NCBI GenBank assembly: GCA_039989855.1
Contig: JBDXGZ010000017.1
Span: 1 to 64,000 of the forward strand
DNA length: 64,000 nt
Direction: 5' to 3'
Source: CALFVT01 sp039989855
GTDB taxonomy: Bacteria > Pseudomonadota > Alphaproteobacteria > Caulobacterales > Maricaulaceae
Part shown: piece by piece, positions 8,309-17,252 of the stretch
Numbering within the stretch: position 1 is the stretch's first letter
Layout: every line of letters starts with the position of its first letter
Position numbers and translations under genes: made by a program
Notes under the pieces: model-generated
Databases searched by the model: none
Seen by the model: only the letters and a program-made list of their open reading frames with translations
Told to the model about the DNA's origin: nothing

Positions 8309-9882
8309 CGCAACATTACGACATTATCGTTATCGGTTCTGGTGCAGGCGGGGCGACACTGGCCCAGCGGTTAGCTCCCTCAGGGAAATCTATTTTGATC
8401 TTGGAACGTGGCCAGTATTTGCCTGTTGAGGAAGAAAATTGGGACCCCAAAGAAGTCTTCATTAACAACCGATACGGAACGAACGAAAAATGGCTCGACC
8501 GAAAGGGAAAAACCTTTACGCCTAAAACCCATTATTGGGTCGGTGGAAATACTATTTTTTACGGCGCGGCCCTCTATAGGTTTCGTAAAAATGATTTTGA
8601 ACGTGTTGAGCATTACGGTGGCAAAATCTCACCCGCTTGGCCCATTCGTTATGAGGAGCTTGCGCCTTATTATACGCAAGCAGAGACATTATGGAATGTT
8701 CACGGAACGCGCGGTTCTGACCCTACGGACGATGCGGACGCACCGCCTTACCCTTGGCCTGCTTTGCGCCATGACCCAGAAATATCACGTCTCAAAAGCC
8801 AGTTAAACTTAATCGGCGTGACCCCGTTCGACATGCCTGTTGCCGTTGAACGCGATGACGAGGAGCCTGAAAACCAAGCCTGTATTCGCTGCCGTACATG
8901 TGGGGGCTTTCCTTGCCAAAAACTCGCGAAATCAGATGGGCGGAAAATGGTCAAGCGAGCTTTGGCTTACGGGAATGTGACGTTGCTAACTGACGCTAAG
9001 GTAACGCAACTGATAACAGATGAAACGGGGCGACAGATAGAGTCCGTACAGTATGAAAGCCCAGAGGGGGTAAAGCATGTTAGTGGGGACACGGTGGTCC
9101 TTGCTGCGGGAGCCGTAAATTCTGCTGTGCTCTTACTGGCCTCGAAAAGCAAGCAACACCCCAAAGGGTTAGCCAATGGATCGGATCAAGTGGGCCGCAA
9201 TTATATGTTTCATACGGCCTCGGCCTCTTTGTCATTCGCATGGCCCAAGATAGAAACGAATTTCCCAAAAACGATGGCGATTAATGATTTCTACTGGAGA
9301 GACCCAGACGGAAAGTTTGATTATCCTATGGGCCATATTCAATTACTGGAATATTTGGACGGCGATGTTATTCGCGGCCAAGTCAGTAACATAATTCCAA
9401 GTTGGTTGTTTCCAAAGCGGCTCGCTGATTTTATCGGAGACCGCGTCATTCCGTTTCTCGTAATGAGTGAAGACCTTCCTGAAGCGCGTAACCGTGTTTT
9501 GCTTGAACCCAACGGGCAAATCCGTATCGAATATTGGCATAATAATATTGAAGCTCATTCTCGGCTGATTAAAAAATTCCATGGTCTTATGAAGAAGGCT
9601 GGGCGTATTTGTAAATGTTTGCGGGGGTACCGTAAGTCGCTCGATAGTATATTACCGCTTTACGGGACAGCCCATCAATGCGGCACATTACGAATGGGGG
9701 ATGATCCTGCCACATCTGTGGTGAACGCCGATTGTCGCGCGCATGAGGTGGATAATCTTTATGTTGTGGATACCAGTGTTTTTGTCACAAGTTCTGCCGT
9801 CAATCCCGCCTTAACCTGCATTGCAAACAGCCTACGCGTTGCTGATAAAATTCAGGGTGCAAACCTAAGTGAATTTGTCTGA
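8305..9882 (+). CDS. GMC-family FAD oxidoreductase
   Basis: A 525-residue flavoprotein of the glucose-methanol-choline family. The FAD-binding motif GSGAGG is at residues 11-16, and the C-terminal signature includes GTAHQCGTLRMG (with the catalytic His region) and a closing VVDTSVFVTSSAVNPALT segment. Four cysteines (193, 196, 199, 204) form a CX2CX2CX4C cluster that could hold metal or an Fe-S cluster, a feature of one GMC subfamily. No signal peptide. Coupled to the upstream SDR by a four-base overlap. Likely oxidises an alcohol; the electron acceptor and substrate are unknown. Confidence 0.9.
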   Translation: MTQHYDIIVIGSGAGGATLAQRLAPSGKSILILERGQYLPVEEENWDPKEVFINNRYGTNEKWLDRKGKTFTPKTHYWVGGNTIFYGAALYRFRKNDFERVEHYGGKISPAWPIRYEELAPYYTQAETLWNVHGTRGSDPTDDADAPPYPWPALRHDPEISRLKSQLNLIGVTPFDMPVAVERDDEEPENQACIRCRTCGGFPCQKLAKSDGRKMVKRALAYGNVTLLTDAKVTQLITDETGRQIESVQYESPEGVKHVSGDTVVLAAGAVNSAVLLLASKSKQHPKGLANGSDQVGRNYMFHTASASLSFAWPKIETNFPKTMAINDFYWRDPDGKFDYPMGHIQLLEYLDGDVIRGQVSNIIPSWLFPKRLADFIGDRVIPFLVMSEDLPEARNRVLLEPNGQIRIEYWHNNIEAHSRLIKKFHGLMKKAGRICKCLRGYRKSLDSILPLYGTAHQCGTLRMGDDPATSVVNADCRAHEVDNLYVVDTSVFVTSSAVNPALTCIANSLRVADKIQGANLSEFV

Positions 9883-9987
9883 CTTAAATGACACAGTGAT
9901 ATGGGATATTATTTTTAAGTTCACTTAATGTGATAATAACGCCAAGACGGCTTTACATCAGCTGTGCACTGCGCCATCTCCTGCGTC

Positions 9988-11793
9988 ATGACAGCAGCGC
10001 ATTCCATTCTTAATTCAACCTTTGGCTTTGATGAATTTCGCCCTGGCCAAGACGGGGTCATCACGGAAATCATTGAAGGTCGCAACGTCTTGGCCGTCAT
10101 GCCAACAGGCGCAGGGAAGTCACTGTGCTATCAAGTGCCCGCTCTCTTATTTGATGGTCTTAGCATCGTGATCTCTCCATTAGTGGCCTTAATGGATAAC
10201 CAAGTCGCAGGTTTACGCGCGAACGGCGTTGAGGTGGCCTGCATCCATTCAGGACAATCTCGAGATACCAATGTCGCGCAGTGGCGCCGCGCTGCCTCTG
10301 GTCAAGCTAAGCTGCTTTATCTTTCGCCCGAACGCTTAATGACACCGCGTATGATTACAGCTATAAAGCGCCTGTCTCCGTCTATGTTTGTGATTGACGA
10401 GGCCCACTGCGTCTCCAAATGGGGGCCAGCTTTCCGCCCTGAATATGCTCAGCTCTCAGAGCTTAAAACTGAATTTCCCGACGCCGTCATTGCCGCATTT
10501 ACAGCAACGGCAGACGGGGCCACACGCGCGGATATTGCAAAGACCTTATTTGATAGTCGCGGACAGATTATTGTGCAGGGTTTTGACCGGCCTAATTTAT
10601 CTCTTACGATTAATGCTAAAACGGACCGTAAGTTACAGCTCACTCGTTTTATGGAAAATGTGCGCGGGCAATCTGGCATTATCTATGCGCTTTCACGTAA
10701 AAATACCGAAGAGTTTGCCGCTCATTTGAGCGCCGCAGGACATAAAGCTTTGCCCTATCACGCGGGTCTAGATGCGCAGCTTCGTTTTGACACACAAGAG
10801 CGTTTCATGGCCGAGGAGGGGATTGTCATCGTTGCTACAATTGCTTTTGGCATGGGCATCGACAAACCTGACATACGCTTTGTTTATCACACAAATCTAC
10901 CCGGGTCGCTCGAAGCTTACTATCAAGAAATTGGCCGCGCAGGGCGGGACGGCGCTCCCGCCTTAACTGCACTCTGTTACGGTCTTGATGATGTGCGTAT
11001 GCGCCGTCAATTCATCATGGATGATGGTTCAGATTCAGATCACCAAATCAGAGAACTAAGGCGGCTCGATGCCCTATTGTCCTATTGCGAAGCCTCGACC
11101 TGTCGCCGCCAAGTCATGCTTGCCTATTTTGGCGAGGAGGCCGCCCCCTGCGGGAATTGCGATAATTGCGAAAATCCCCCCGTCATGGTAGATGCCACCG
11201 AACCTTTGAAACATGTGTTGACAACTATAGATGATACAGGCGCGCGCTTTGGACAAGCTCATATCATTGCCGTTGCGCGCGGGGCCGACACAGAACGGGT
11301 ACGCCAGTTCGAGCATCAAAAAACCAAAGGCTATGGCAAAGCCAAAGCTATGGGGTCGCCTTATTTGCAAGGCCTGATCAGACAAGCCCTCGCCAGTGGT
11401 CATATCGGCATGGATATTGAACGCTTTGGCGCGCTAAAAATCACCGACAAAGGCCGCGCGGTTTTGAACGGCTCAGAGAGTTATGAATGTAAAAAAATTA
11501 CGACCACAAAAGCCAGTAAACGCACGGAGAGCAAACGTAGAAAATCCGAGCGTCAAAGTGCCTTATCAGAGCGCGACCAAGAACTTTTATCACGTCTCAA
11601 AGCCAAGCGTATGGAAATTGCTCGTGGCCTCGGCAAACCCGCCTATATTGTCTTTTCGGATGCCACACTCATCGACATGGCCCAAAAGCGCCCTGACACC
11701 CCAGAATCTATGCTCGATGTCTTAGGCGTTGGGAATGTAAAATATGAAAAATTTGGCCCTAGCTTTTTAGAGGTTCTTCGTAACGAGCGATAG
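9988..11793 (+). CDS. recQ: RecQ-type ATP-dependent DNA helicase
   Basis: A 601-residue 3'-5' helicase acting in recombination and fork repair. Motif I is MPTGAGKS (38-45), motif II VIDEAH (to 140), motif VI QEIGRAGRDG; a cysteine zinc-binding segment (CRRQVMLAYF...CGNCDNC) and a C-terminal HRDC domain (about 530-600) follow. The aromatic-rich loop after DEAH reads CVSKWGPAFRPEY: the positions equal to E. coli His156 and Asp157 are Pro and Ala, so this may belong to a divergent RecQ clade. I chose ATG 9988; an in-frame GTG at 9964 adds eight residues and neither has a clear Shine-Dalgarno. Confidence 0.92.
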   Translation: MTAAHSILNSTFGFDEFRPGQDGVITEIIEGRNVLAVMPTGAGKSLCYQVPALLFDGLSIVISPLVALMDNQVAGLRANGVEVACIHSGQSRDTNVAQWRRAASGQAKLLYLSPERLMTPRMITAIKRLSPSMFVIDEAHCVSKWGPAFRPEYAQLSELKTEFPDAVIAAFTATADGATRADIAKTLFDSRGQIIVQGFDRPNLSLTINAKTDRKLQLTRFMENVRGQSGIIYALSRKNTEEFAAHLSAAGHKALPYHAGLDAQLRFDTQERFMAEEGIVIVATIAFGMGIDKPDIRFVYHTNLPGSLEAYYQEIGRAGRDGAPALTALCYGLDDVRMRRQFIMDDGSDSDHQIRELRRLDALLSYCEASTCRRQVMLAYFGEEAAPCGNCDNCENPPVMVDATEPLKHVLTTIDDTGARFGQAHIIAVARGADTERVRQFEHQKTKGYGKAKAMGSPYLQGLIRQALASGHIGMDIERFGALKITDKGRAVLNGSESYECKKITTTKASKRTESKRRKSERQSALSERDQELLSRLKAKRMEIARGLGKPAYIVFSDATLIDMAQKRPDTPESMLDVLGVGNVKYEKFGPSFLEVLRNER

Positions 11794-11836
11794 TTTGTTG
11801 ATTTAGCTTTGAAGGCCAACAAGACTGCGACGTTGC

Positions 11837-11865
11837 CTGTGATTACAAGCCTCCGTCTATCACAG
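11837..11865. terminator. Inverted repeat between convergent recQ and kduD
   Basis: CTGTGAT and ATCACAG form 7-bp arms with a 15-base loop in the 103-bp convergent gap. There is no T-run, so terminator function is only a possibility. Confidence 0.25.
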
Positions 11866-11896
11866 TCATAAATTTAAGTCCTTGATATGAGATCAA

Positions 11897-12646
11897 CTAA
11901 CGAGATAACCAACCTCCATCAACGGGCAGCGTTATGCCTTGGACATAGTCCGAGGCGGTTGAGGCGAGGAAGACGACAGCTCCGCCCATATCGGACGGCC
12001 GCCCCCAACGCCCGCTTGGAATACGGCTTAATATTTCGGCGTTACGTTTTTCGTCTGCTTGTAAAGCTGCGGTATTGTTTGTTGCGAAATAGCCGGGTGC
12101 TATTGCGTTGACATTTATACCGTGCCGGGCCCATTCATTGGCTAAGGCTTTGGTTAATCCGCCCACGGCGCTTTTTGACGCCGTATATGACGGCACGCGA
12201 ATGCCCCCCTGAAATGTTAACATGGAGGCGATATTGATAATCTTTCCGCGTTTATTTTCGCTAACGAGGTGACGGGCAAAAGCTTGAGAAAGAAAGAACA
12301 AAGTTCGCAAATTGACGTTCATCACCGCGTCCCATTCATCCACAGCGAAATCGATGGCTTCATTGCGTTTGATGATGCCGGCATTATTGACGAGAATATC
12401 GGCGCGCCCAAGTTCTGAAGCGGCCTCCGCTATGATGTCCGCTACATTGTCGGCGGAACTAAGGTCAGCGCTTACCGCGTAAGATTTTACGCCGAGAGCT
12501 TTTATGATTTTTATTGTCTCAGTTGGCGGCGTCCGTCCGATGAGCGCAATGTCGGCTCCTGCCGTTGCCAGAGCCACAGCCATGCCTTGCCCAAGGCCTG
12601 TATTCGCGCCTGTTACGAGCGCCGTTTTTCCACTTAGGTTAAACAT
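11897..12646 (-). CDS. kduD: KduD-like 2-deoxy-D-gluconate 3-dehydrogenase (SDR)
   Basis: A 249-residue SDR. TGANTGLG (13-20) binds the nucleotide, NNAG and the YTASK active site are present, and the tail IPSGRWGRPSDM...GITLPVDGGWLSR matches KduD, which interconverts 2-dehydro-3-deoxy-D-gluconate forms in uronate and pectin/alginate breakdown. The assignment to KduD rather than a generic gluconate 5-dehydrogenase rests on the NNTAALQAD and RIPSGRWG segments. It stands alone, convergent with recQ and divergent from chrA, with a palindrome just upstream. No other pectin or alginate genes are nearby. Confidence 0.8.
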   Translation of the reverse strand: MFNLSGKTALVTGANTGLGQGMAVALATAGADIALIGRTPPTETIKIIKALGVKSYAVSADLSSADNVADIIAEAASELGRADILVNNAGIIKRNEAIDFAVDEWDAVMNVNLRTLFFLSQAFARHLVSENKRGKIINIASMLTFQGGIRVPSYTASKSAVGGLTKALANEWARHGINVNAIAPGYFATNNTAALQADEKRNAEILSRIPSGRWGRPSDMGGAVVFLASTASDYVQGITLPVDGGWLSR

Positions 12647-12668
12647 TAAAGCTCCCGCTAATATATTT

Positions 12669-12687
12669 TAGTCAATTTAAATGACTA
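12669..12687. promoter_or_regulatory. Imperfect palindrome upstream of kduD
   Basis: TAGTCA and TGACTA arms with a mostly symmetric AT centre form a 19-bp dyad with one mismatched pair, 23 bp before the kduD start on its strand. A position in the 5' leader or promoter fits an operator for a sugar-acid regulator; the regulator is unknown. Confidence 0.35.
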
Positions 12688-12836
12688 TAGGATTGCTTGA
12701 GAAAAAAGAAACTAATTATTGAGCGGTGCAATTATAGATATGAACACGATAAATAGGTTAGCCTTTGCAATCTCCTTGAATAGGAAGACTTAGGATAAGC
12801 AAGACTATATTTTCCCTTTGATTTTAGAGATAAATT

Positions 12837-14018
12837 GTGGCCTTTTTACCTATGGATTTTCTAACGTGTTTCAAAGAATCGCTCAAATTGGGCTTGACCT
12901 CATTTGGTGGACCTGTGGCACATTTGGCCTATTTCAGAGAGGCCTATGTAGAGCGGTTGAAATGGCTCAGTGATGAAAAATTCGCCGAATTATTAGCGCT
13001 CTGCCAATTTATTCCCGGCCCTGCTAGTAGTCAGCTAGGGGCGGCGGTCGGTTATGAAAAAGGCGGTTGGTTTGGGGCGCTTGGGGCGTGGATGGGGTTC
13101 ACCTTGCCGTCCGCGCTTTTAATGATCTTGTTCGTGACGACCTTAGGTGTGCTAAATAGTTGGGCCCTGAGCGGTGCTATTCAAGGCTTAACGCTTGTCG
13201 CCGTTGCCGTGGTCGCCAATGCGGTCATAGGCATGCGCAGAAAGCTCTGCCCCGATGCGAAAGGCATGTTCATTGCGGGATTAGTCGCGGCAGTACTCTT
13301 TGTTTTTCAATCTCCGAGCTTGCAGCCTGTCTTGATTATCGTTGGCGGTATTTTAGGTGTATTTCTTTTTCGCCAAGACCAGTTGGAGGCGGCGTCAGCG
13401 CCCCCGCAAAAGCTAAACCATCCCATTGGCGCTTTGACGGTCCTACTTTGCTTTATCTTAGGGGTAGCGGTCTTGTCATCACTGCAGCCCAATACGGACG
13501 GTATGACAACGGCCGTTGGTTTGACGAAAACGGGCGCGATGGTCTTCGGCGGCGGCCATGTTGTACTGCCTTTGCTCGAAGCTGAAACGGTGGCCAAAGG
13601 CGTCATGAGCCGCGACGAATTTTTGGCAGGCTATGGATTTGCACAGGCTATGCCAGGGCCGATGTTTAGCTTTGGCGCCTATGTCGGCGGGCTCGTGGGA
13701 CTGGGCGGAAATCCTTGGGTCGGCGGACTTGTTGGGGTGATATTGATATTCTTACCCGGCATGATTTTACTTAGTATCGGCATGCCGATTTGGAATGCCT
13801 ATAAACATATTGGTCCTATTCGGGCCGCCCTTAAAGGCGCAAGCGCAGCGGTCGTCGGCCTGATATTAGCCGCCTTAATACACATGCTCCGCATGGGCGT
13901 GATTAGTAGCCCGTTAGAAGCGGGCATTGTGATCGTGCTTGCAGTTGTGGTCTATAAGAAATGGGTTCCCGTCTGGCTTGTGGTTTTATCAGGCGTCGGG
14001 ATTGGACTGTTGGTTTAG
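12837..14018 (+). CDS. chrA: Chromate transporter ChrA
   Basis: A 393-residue inner-membrane protein of the CHR family, built of two homologous halves. The first starts with LKLGLTSFGGP and QFIPGPASSQLGAAVGY, the second with LTKTGAMVFGGGHVVLP and GFAQAMPGPMFSFGAYVGG; these paired FGG and PGP motifs define long ChrA proteins that export chromate with proton antiport. About 10-12 hydrophobic segments are visible. Start is GTG 12837; an ATG five codons later is also possible. It stands alone, with no chrB regulator beside it, so chromate as the true substrate is likely but not certain. Confidence 0.92.
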   Translation: MAFLPMDFLTCFKESLKLGLTSFGGPVAHLAYFREAYVERLKWLSDEKFAELLALCQFIPGPASSQLGAAVGYEKGGWFGALGAWMGFTLPSALLMILFVTTLGVLNSWALSGAIQGLTLVAVAVVANAVIGMRRKLCPDAKGMFIAGLVAAVLFVFQSPSLQPVLIIVGGILGVFLFRQDQLEAASAPPQKLNHPIGALTVLLCFILGVAVLSSLQPNTDGMTTAVGLTKTGAMVFGGGHVVLPLLEAETVAKGVMSRDEFLAGYGFAQAMPGPMFSFGAYVGGLVGLGGNPWVGGLVGVILIFLPGMILLSIGMPIWNAYKHIGPIRAALKGASAAVVGLILAALIHMLRMGVISSPLEAGIVIVLAVVVYKKWVPVWLVVLSGVGIGLLV

Positions 14019-14166
14019 ATGGGGCTTATTTGAAAAATAGTTATCTCTACTTTTAGTCTTGGTGTAAAATTTCAGATTAAATCTAATTAAATTGCAAACG
14101 TAATGTTTAAAACTTAGGGTAAAGTTTCATTTCTATCTAATAGGCTTGATACATATGGAACTTAAT

Positions 14167-15381
14167 ATGAAAAATGTTCTGAAATTTATTTATCTTATCG
14201 CGGCTTTCGCATGTTTTCATGTGGCCTACGCTCAAGACACATTCGTGGATATCACCATCCCGCACAATGACTTTAATGCTACACCCGTGGTCGACGTTTA
14301 TATCGGTGATAAGGGGCCTTATATATTTGCTGTAGATACAGGCGCATCTTCTTCATCTATCACCAAACAATTAGCTGATGAAATAGGGCTGCAATATGTA
14401 GAACCCCCAACAAAAATACTTACTGTGAAAGACGTGTCTTCCATAGAGATTACGAACCAAGTTGACATATATATATCGGACAAGAAAGTTCATCGAAAGA
14501 CCCGCCTTCACATAGCCGATTTTGAACATGAACTTTTAACAAAAGCAGTTGGAATTTTGGGTGTTTCAGAGATGTTAGGGGGAACATTGGTTAATGTTCC
14601 GACGCAAAAAAAACTTATTCTCTCTCTTCCTCTAACAAACCCAATTTGCGACTCAGAAAATGAACTTTCATTTTGTTATGGGGCTTTTAAAAAAACGAAG
14701 ACGATAAATTTCTCCTTAGGGAGTCATAACGGAGTACTCCTCATTGATACAGGATATTCAGGCCACACGAACCTCGTTATGTTTAAAAGCCATGAGACGA
14801 ATAACATTTGGAATCAATATCCAGATGACATACAACTTTTAAATCTGAAAGGTATATCAAATTTACCCTTAAAGACATTTCGGACAAATGACTTTACCTA
14901 TAATAATAAAGACTGTTCTGCGGATATAATTATCAGAAATCCAATGGATGCCAGCCCTCTATTTAGCGAATTAACTGGCATCGTCGGGTGGAACATTATA
15001 TCTAATGAAGATTTTACTATTGATTTTAAAGAAGGTGGGGGCATTGATTTTCCAAATAATAATTGCCCGTTTAAAAAAGAAAATACATTGGGACTTAAGG
15101 GTGTTTATTCATCCGCAGACTTTTCTCTTTTATTTATAAAAAACTTGGTGTTCGATTCCGCGGCGACTAAAGCTGGCCTTAAGGAAGGGGACCAGATTGA
15201 AAAGATAATTCTCGCTGATGGAAACGTCATAACCAAATTTGACCACACACTTTTTAATTATAATGATCAACATGTTTACGCCCCTGTGGGCAGCAAAGTC
15301 ACCTATTTCGTCCGCCGTGATGGCGTTTTGAAACCTTTCATTATAACAGCTGAGGGCGTTCCTGTCCTTGAGTTGGATTAA
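14167..15381 (+). CDS. Secreted retropepsin-like aspartyl protease with PDZ domain
   Basis: A 404-residue exported protein. A signal peptide (MKNVLKFIYLIAAFACF, ending near AYA-Q) is followed by two aspartyl-protease-like halves, one with the catalytic motif VDTGASSSS and one with LIDTGYSGHTN, then a C-terminal PDZ-like domain (FDSAATKAGLKEGDQIEKI). This matches periplasmic pepsin/retropepsin-type proteins with PDZ. I chose ATG 14167 because the signal peptide starts there; TTG 14146 and ATG 14155 are in frame upstream. Single gene, AT-richer than chrA. Substrate and partner unknown. Confidence 0.8.
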   Translation: MKNVLKFIYLIAAFACFHVAYAQDTFVDITIPHNDFNATPVVDVYIGDKGPYIFAVDTGASSSSITKQLADEIGLQYVEPPTKILTVKDVSSIEITNQVDIYISDKKVHRKTRLHIADFEHELLTKAVGILGVSEMLGGTLVNVPTQKKLILSLPLTNPICDSENELSFCYGAFKKTKTINFSLGSHNGVLLIDTGYSGHTNLVMFKSHETNNIWNQYPDDIQLLNLKGISNLPLKTFRTNDFTYNNKDCSADIIIRNPMDASPLFSELTGIVGWNIISNEDFTIDFKEGGGIDFPNNNCPFKKENTLGLKGVYSSADFSLLFIKNLVFDSAATKAGLKEGDQIEKIILADGNVITKFDHTLFNYNDQHVYAPVGSKVTYFVRRDGVLKPFIITAEGVPVLELD

Positions 15382-15418
15382 GTCTTTCGAACGGCAACCT
15401 CATATTAGGGATAGTTAC

Positions 15419-16561
15419 CTACGCCCCCATCGCCTCACGTGCCACTAATTCTTTGGTTAGCACCTTACTCATATCGCCGTTGACATTGGCGATGACGCAC
15501 GGGTTCATGACGCGGCGAAAGAGGGGCGGGATATAGGCCAAGGTGAACATCGTCATATATCCGTAAGGTAGTTGCGGCGCGTCTTCGAATTTGCGTAAAT
15601 GTTGATAGTGCCGCGCGGGGTAGGCGTGATGGTCGGAATGGCGCGCGAGATTATAGCTCGTAATATTAGTGACCAATAGGTTACAGTTCCAACTATGGTA
15701 CGGCTGACAGGGGAGGTATTTTCCGTCGGCCCGTTTGTCGCGCAACATGCCGTAATGGGCGATGTAATTTTGCAAGCTCAAAGCCATGCAAGAGAATAAC
15801 CATGTGAGGGCCAAATAGGGCAGAACCGCCGCGCCGAGCCACAGGATAATCGCCCCGTAGAGGGCGGTTTGCATGATAACACTCACCACCACTTCGTTTT
15901 TAGGCGACCATTTTGAGTAACCCTTGCGCGCCGCACGTTTGCTCTCGAGCCGCCAAGCGCGCTTCCATGCGCCGCTATATTCGCGCAGCATAAAGGCCCA
16001 AAATCCTTCGCCGAACCGCGCTGTCGCACTATCACGCGGCGTGGCTACATCACTATGGTGGCCCATATTATGTTCTATTCTGAAATGGCCGTAAAAGCTC
16101 GGGGCGAGCATAACGAGCGCCATCCATTTGCTGAACTTGTCGGTCTTGTGCCCGACCTCATGCCCCGCGTTAATGGCAAAAGCGAGGCCCCAGCCGTGGG
16201 CGATACCGAGCGCAACATATGACGGCCACGGCAGCGGATGGGTGACCACGAACCAAGCCCCCAATAGCCACGTAAAATAAAGGACGGGCATCAGGGCGTG
16301 CACCATATATTTATAAAACCCCGATAGCTCAACCGCGCTTTCGAACTGCCCTAAAATGTCATGCGTGTCTTCGCCGAAATATTTATCAGCGATCGGCATT
16401 ATGACGTAAAACAGAAAAAGCGGAGACCATGCCCAGAGCGAATTCCCTGTCGCAGCAATCATACCAATACCCCAAAGCGGGGTCAGCGGATAGGTAAGGG
16501 AGACCAGCCACAAATGGCGTTTGCTTTTTGGGTTGTCTGCGAAATAGGCCGCGAAATTCAT
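15419..16561 (-). CDS. alkB: Alkane 1-monooxygenase
   Basis: A 380-residue integral-membrane di-iron enzyme that hydroxylates the terminal carbon of n-alkanes, using rubredoxin as electron donor. The histidine motifs are HEVGH (134-138), EHNMGHH (163-169) and, toward the C-terminus, LARHSDHHAYPARHYQHL; NYIAHYG is also present. Six hydrophobic helices are expected. I start at ATG 16561 because AAGGAAAG lies just upstream; a longer frame to 16615 runs through the palindromic operator. Divergent from a TetR gene, with a perfect palindrome between them. No rubredoxin gene is in the window. Confidence 0.93.
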   Translation of the reverse strand: MNFAAYFADNPKSKRHLWLVSLTYPLTPLWGIGMIAATGNSLWAWSPLFLFYVIMPIADKYFGEDTHDILGQFESAVELSGFYKYMVHALMPVLYFTWLLGAWFVVTHPLPWPSYVALGIAHGWGLAFAINAGHEVGHKTDKFSKWMALVMLAPSFYGHFRIEHNMGHHSDVATPRDSATARFGEGFWAFMLREYSGAWKRAWRLESKRAARKGYSKWSPKNEVVVSVIMQTALYGAIILWLGAAVLPYLALTWLFSCMALSLQNYIAHYGMLRDKRADGKYLPCQPYHSWNCNLLVTNITSYNLARHSDHHAYPARHYQHLRKFEDAPQLPYGYMTMFTLAYIPPLFRRVMNPCVIANVNGDMSKVLTKELVAREAMGA

Positions 16562-16572
16562 AGGGCTTTCCT

Positions 16573-16592
16573 TATTGATAATGTTATCAATA
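16573..16592. promoter_or_regulatory. Palindromic operator between alkB and TetR gene
   Basis: TATTGATAA-TG-TTATCAATA is a perfect 9-bp dyad with a two-base centre, ending against the alkB Shine-Dalgarno. Its size and place in a divergent TetR/target gap are typical of TetR-family operators, so the adjacent regulator probably represses alkB here. Confidence 0.65.
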
Positions 16593-16658
16593 GTGATTAA
16601 TTTATCTTGCGTCAATGGCCATAAGGCTTATGCCAATATGAGATAAAATGAGGGTGAT

Positions 16659-17246
16659 GTGCCAAATACCAAAATCAAACCGATACCAGATGGCCGCCGT
16701 CAAAGAACACGCCTCAGTCCAGATCAACGGGCGTCACAATTGTTGGATACGGCCCTCGAACTTTTCGCGAAAAAGGGGGTGGGCCGTGTTGGTCACGGAG
16801 ATATTGCCAAAGCCGCTCACGTCTCGACGGGAACCGTGTTTAATTATTTTCCGACAATTGAAGGTCTCAATGCGGTTGTAATGAAGGAGGTGAGCCGCGA
16901 GACACTCAGTATTTTTGCAGATGATATCCCGCCCGATTCCTCATCGCCTGTTTTGATTTACGGTGAAAGGCTTTTGGCTTTAGTGGTGAAGAACCCTAAC
17001 TTGCTTAAGATTTTTCTTAATTGGTCACATGCGTTTAGCGAGCCTTACCGCAGCTCTTTTTTAGCGCTTAAGGGTGAAATTATATCCCAAGTTTCCCAAA
17101 GCCTTCCGAAGCGTGAGGAGAGCGGTATTGATGCGCAAATTATTTTTGGTACGGGCGTTTTATTTGCGCAGATGAAACTCGAAGGGGCATCGGAAGATGA
17201 TTTGAACCGCTTTGCCGCGCGCGTGGCACAGCTTATCGGACAATAG
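16659..17246 (+). CDS. TetR/AcrR-family transcriptional regulator
   Basis: A 195-residue repressor. The N-terminal TetR domain shows LLDTALELFAKKGVGRV, then the recognition helix region AAHVSTGTVFNYFPTIEGL (about 45-70). The C-terminal ligand domain is unassigned. The start is GTG at 16659. It is divergent from alkB with a strong palindrome between the genes, so control of alkane oxidation in response to a hydrocarbon or fatty-acid-like ligand is the likely role. This is inferred from context. Confidence 0.9.
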   Translation: MPNTKIKPIPDGRRQRTRLSPDQRASQLLDTALELFAKKGVGRVGHGDIAKAAHVSTGTVFNYFPTIEGLNAVVMKEVSRETLSIFADDIPPDSSSPVLIYGERLLALVVKNPNLLKIFLNWSHAFSEPYRSSFLALKGEIISQVSQSLPKREESGIDAQIIFGTGVLFAQMKLEGASEDDLNRFAARVAQLIGQ

Positions 17247-17252
17247 GGCGAC

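Noticed and set aside
9919..9933. Possible LexA or CtrA site before recQ
   Set aside because: GTTC-N7-GTGA has two mismatches to the LexA box, and the TTAA pair has six, not seven, bases between.
14074..14092. TTAA-TTAA pair before the aspartyl protease gene
   Set aside because: The spacing is six bases, so it does not match the CtrA consensus.
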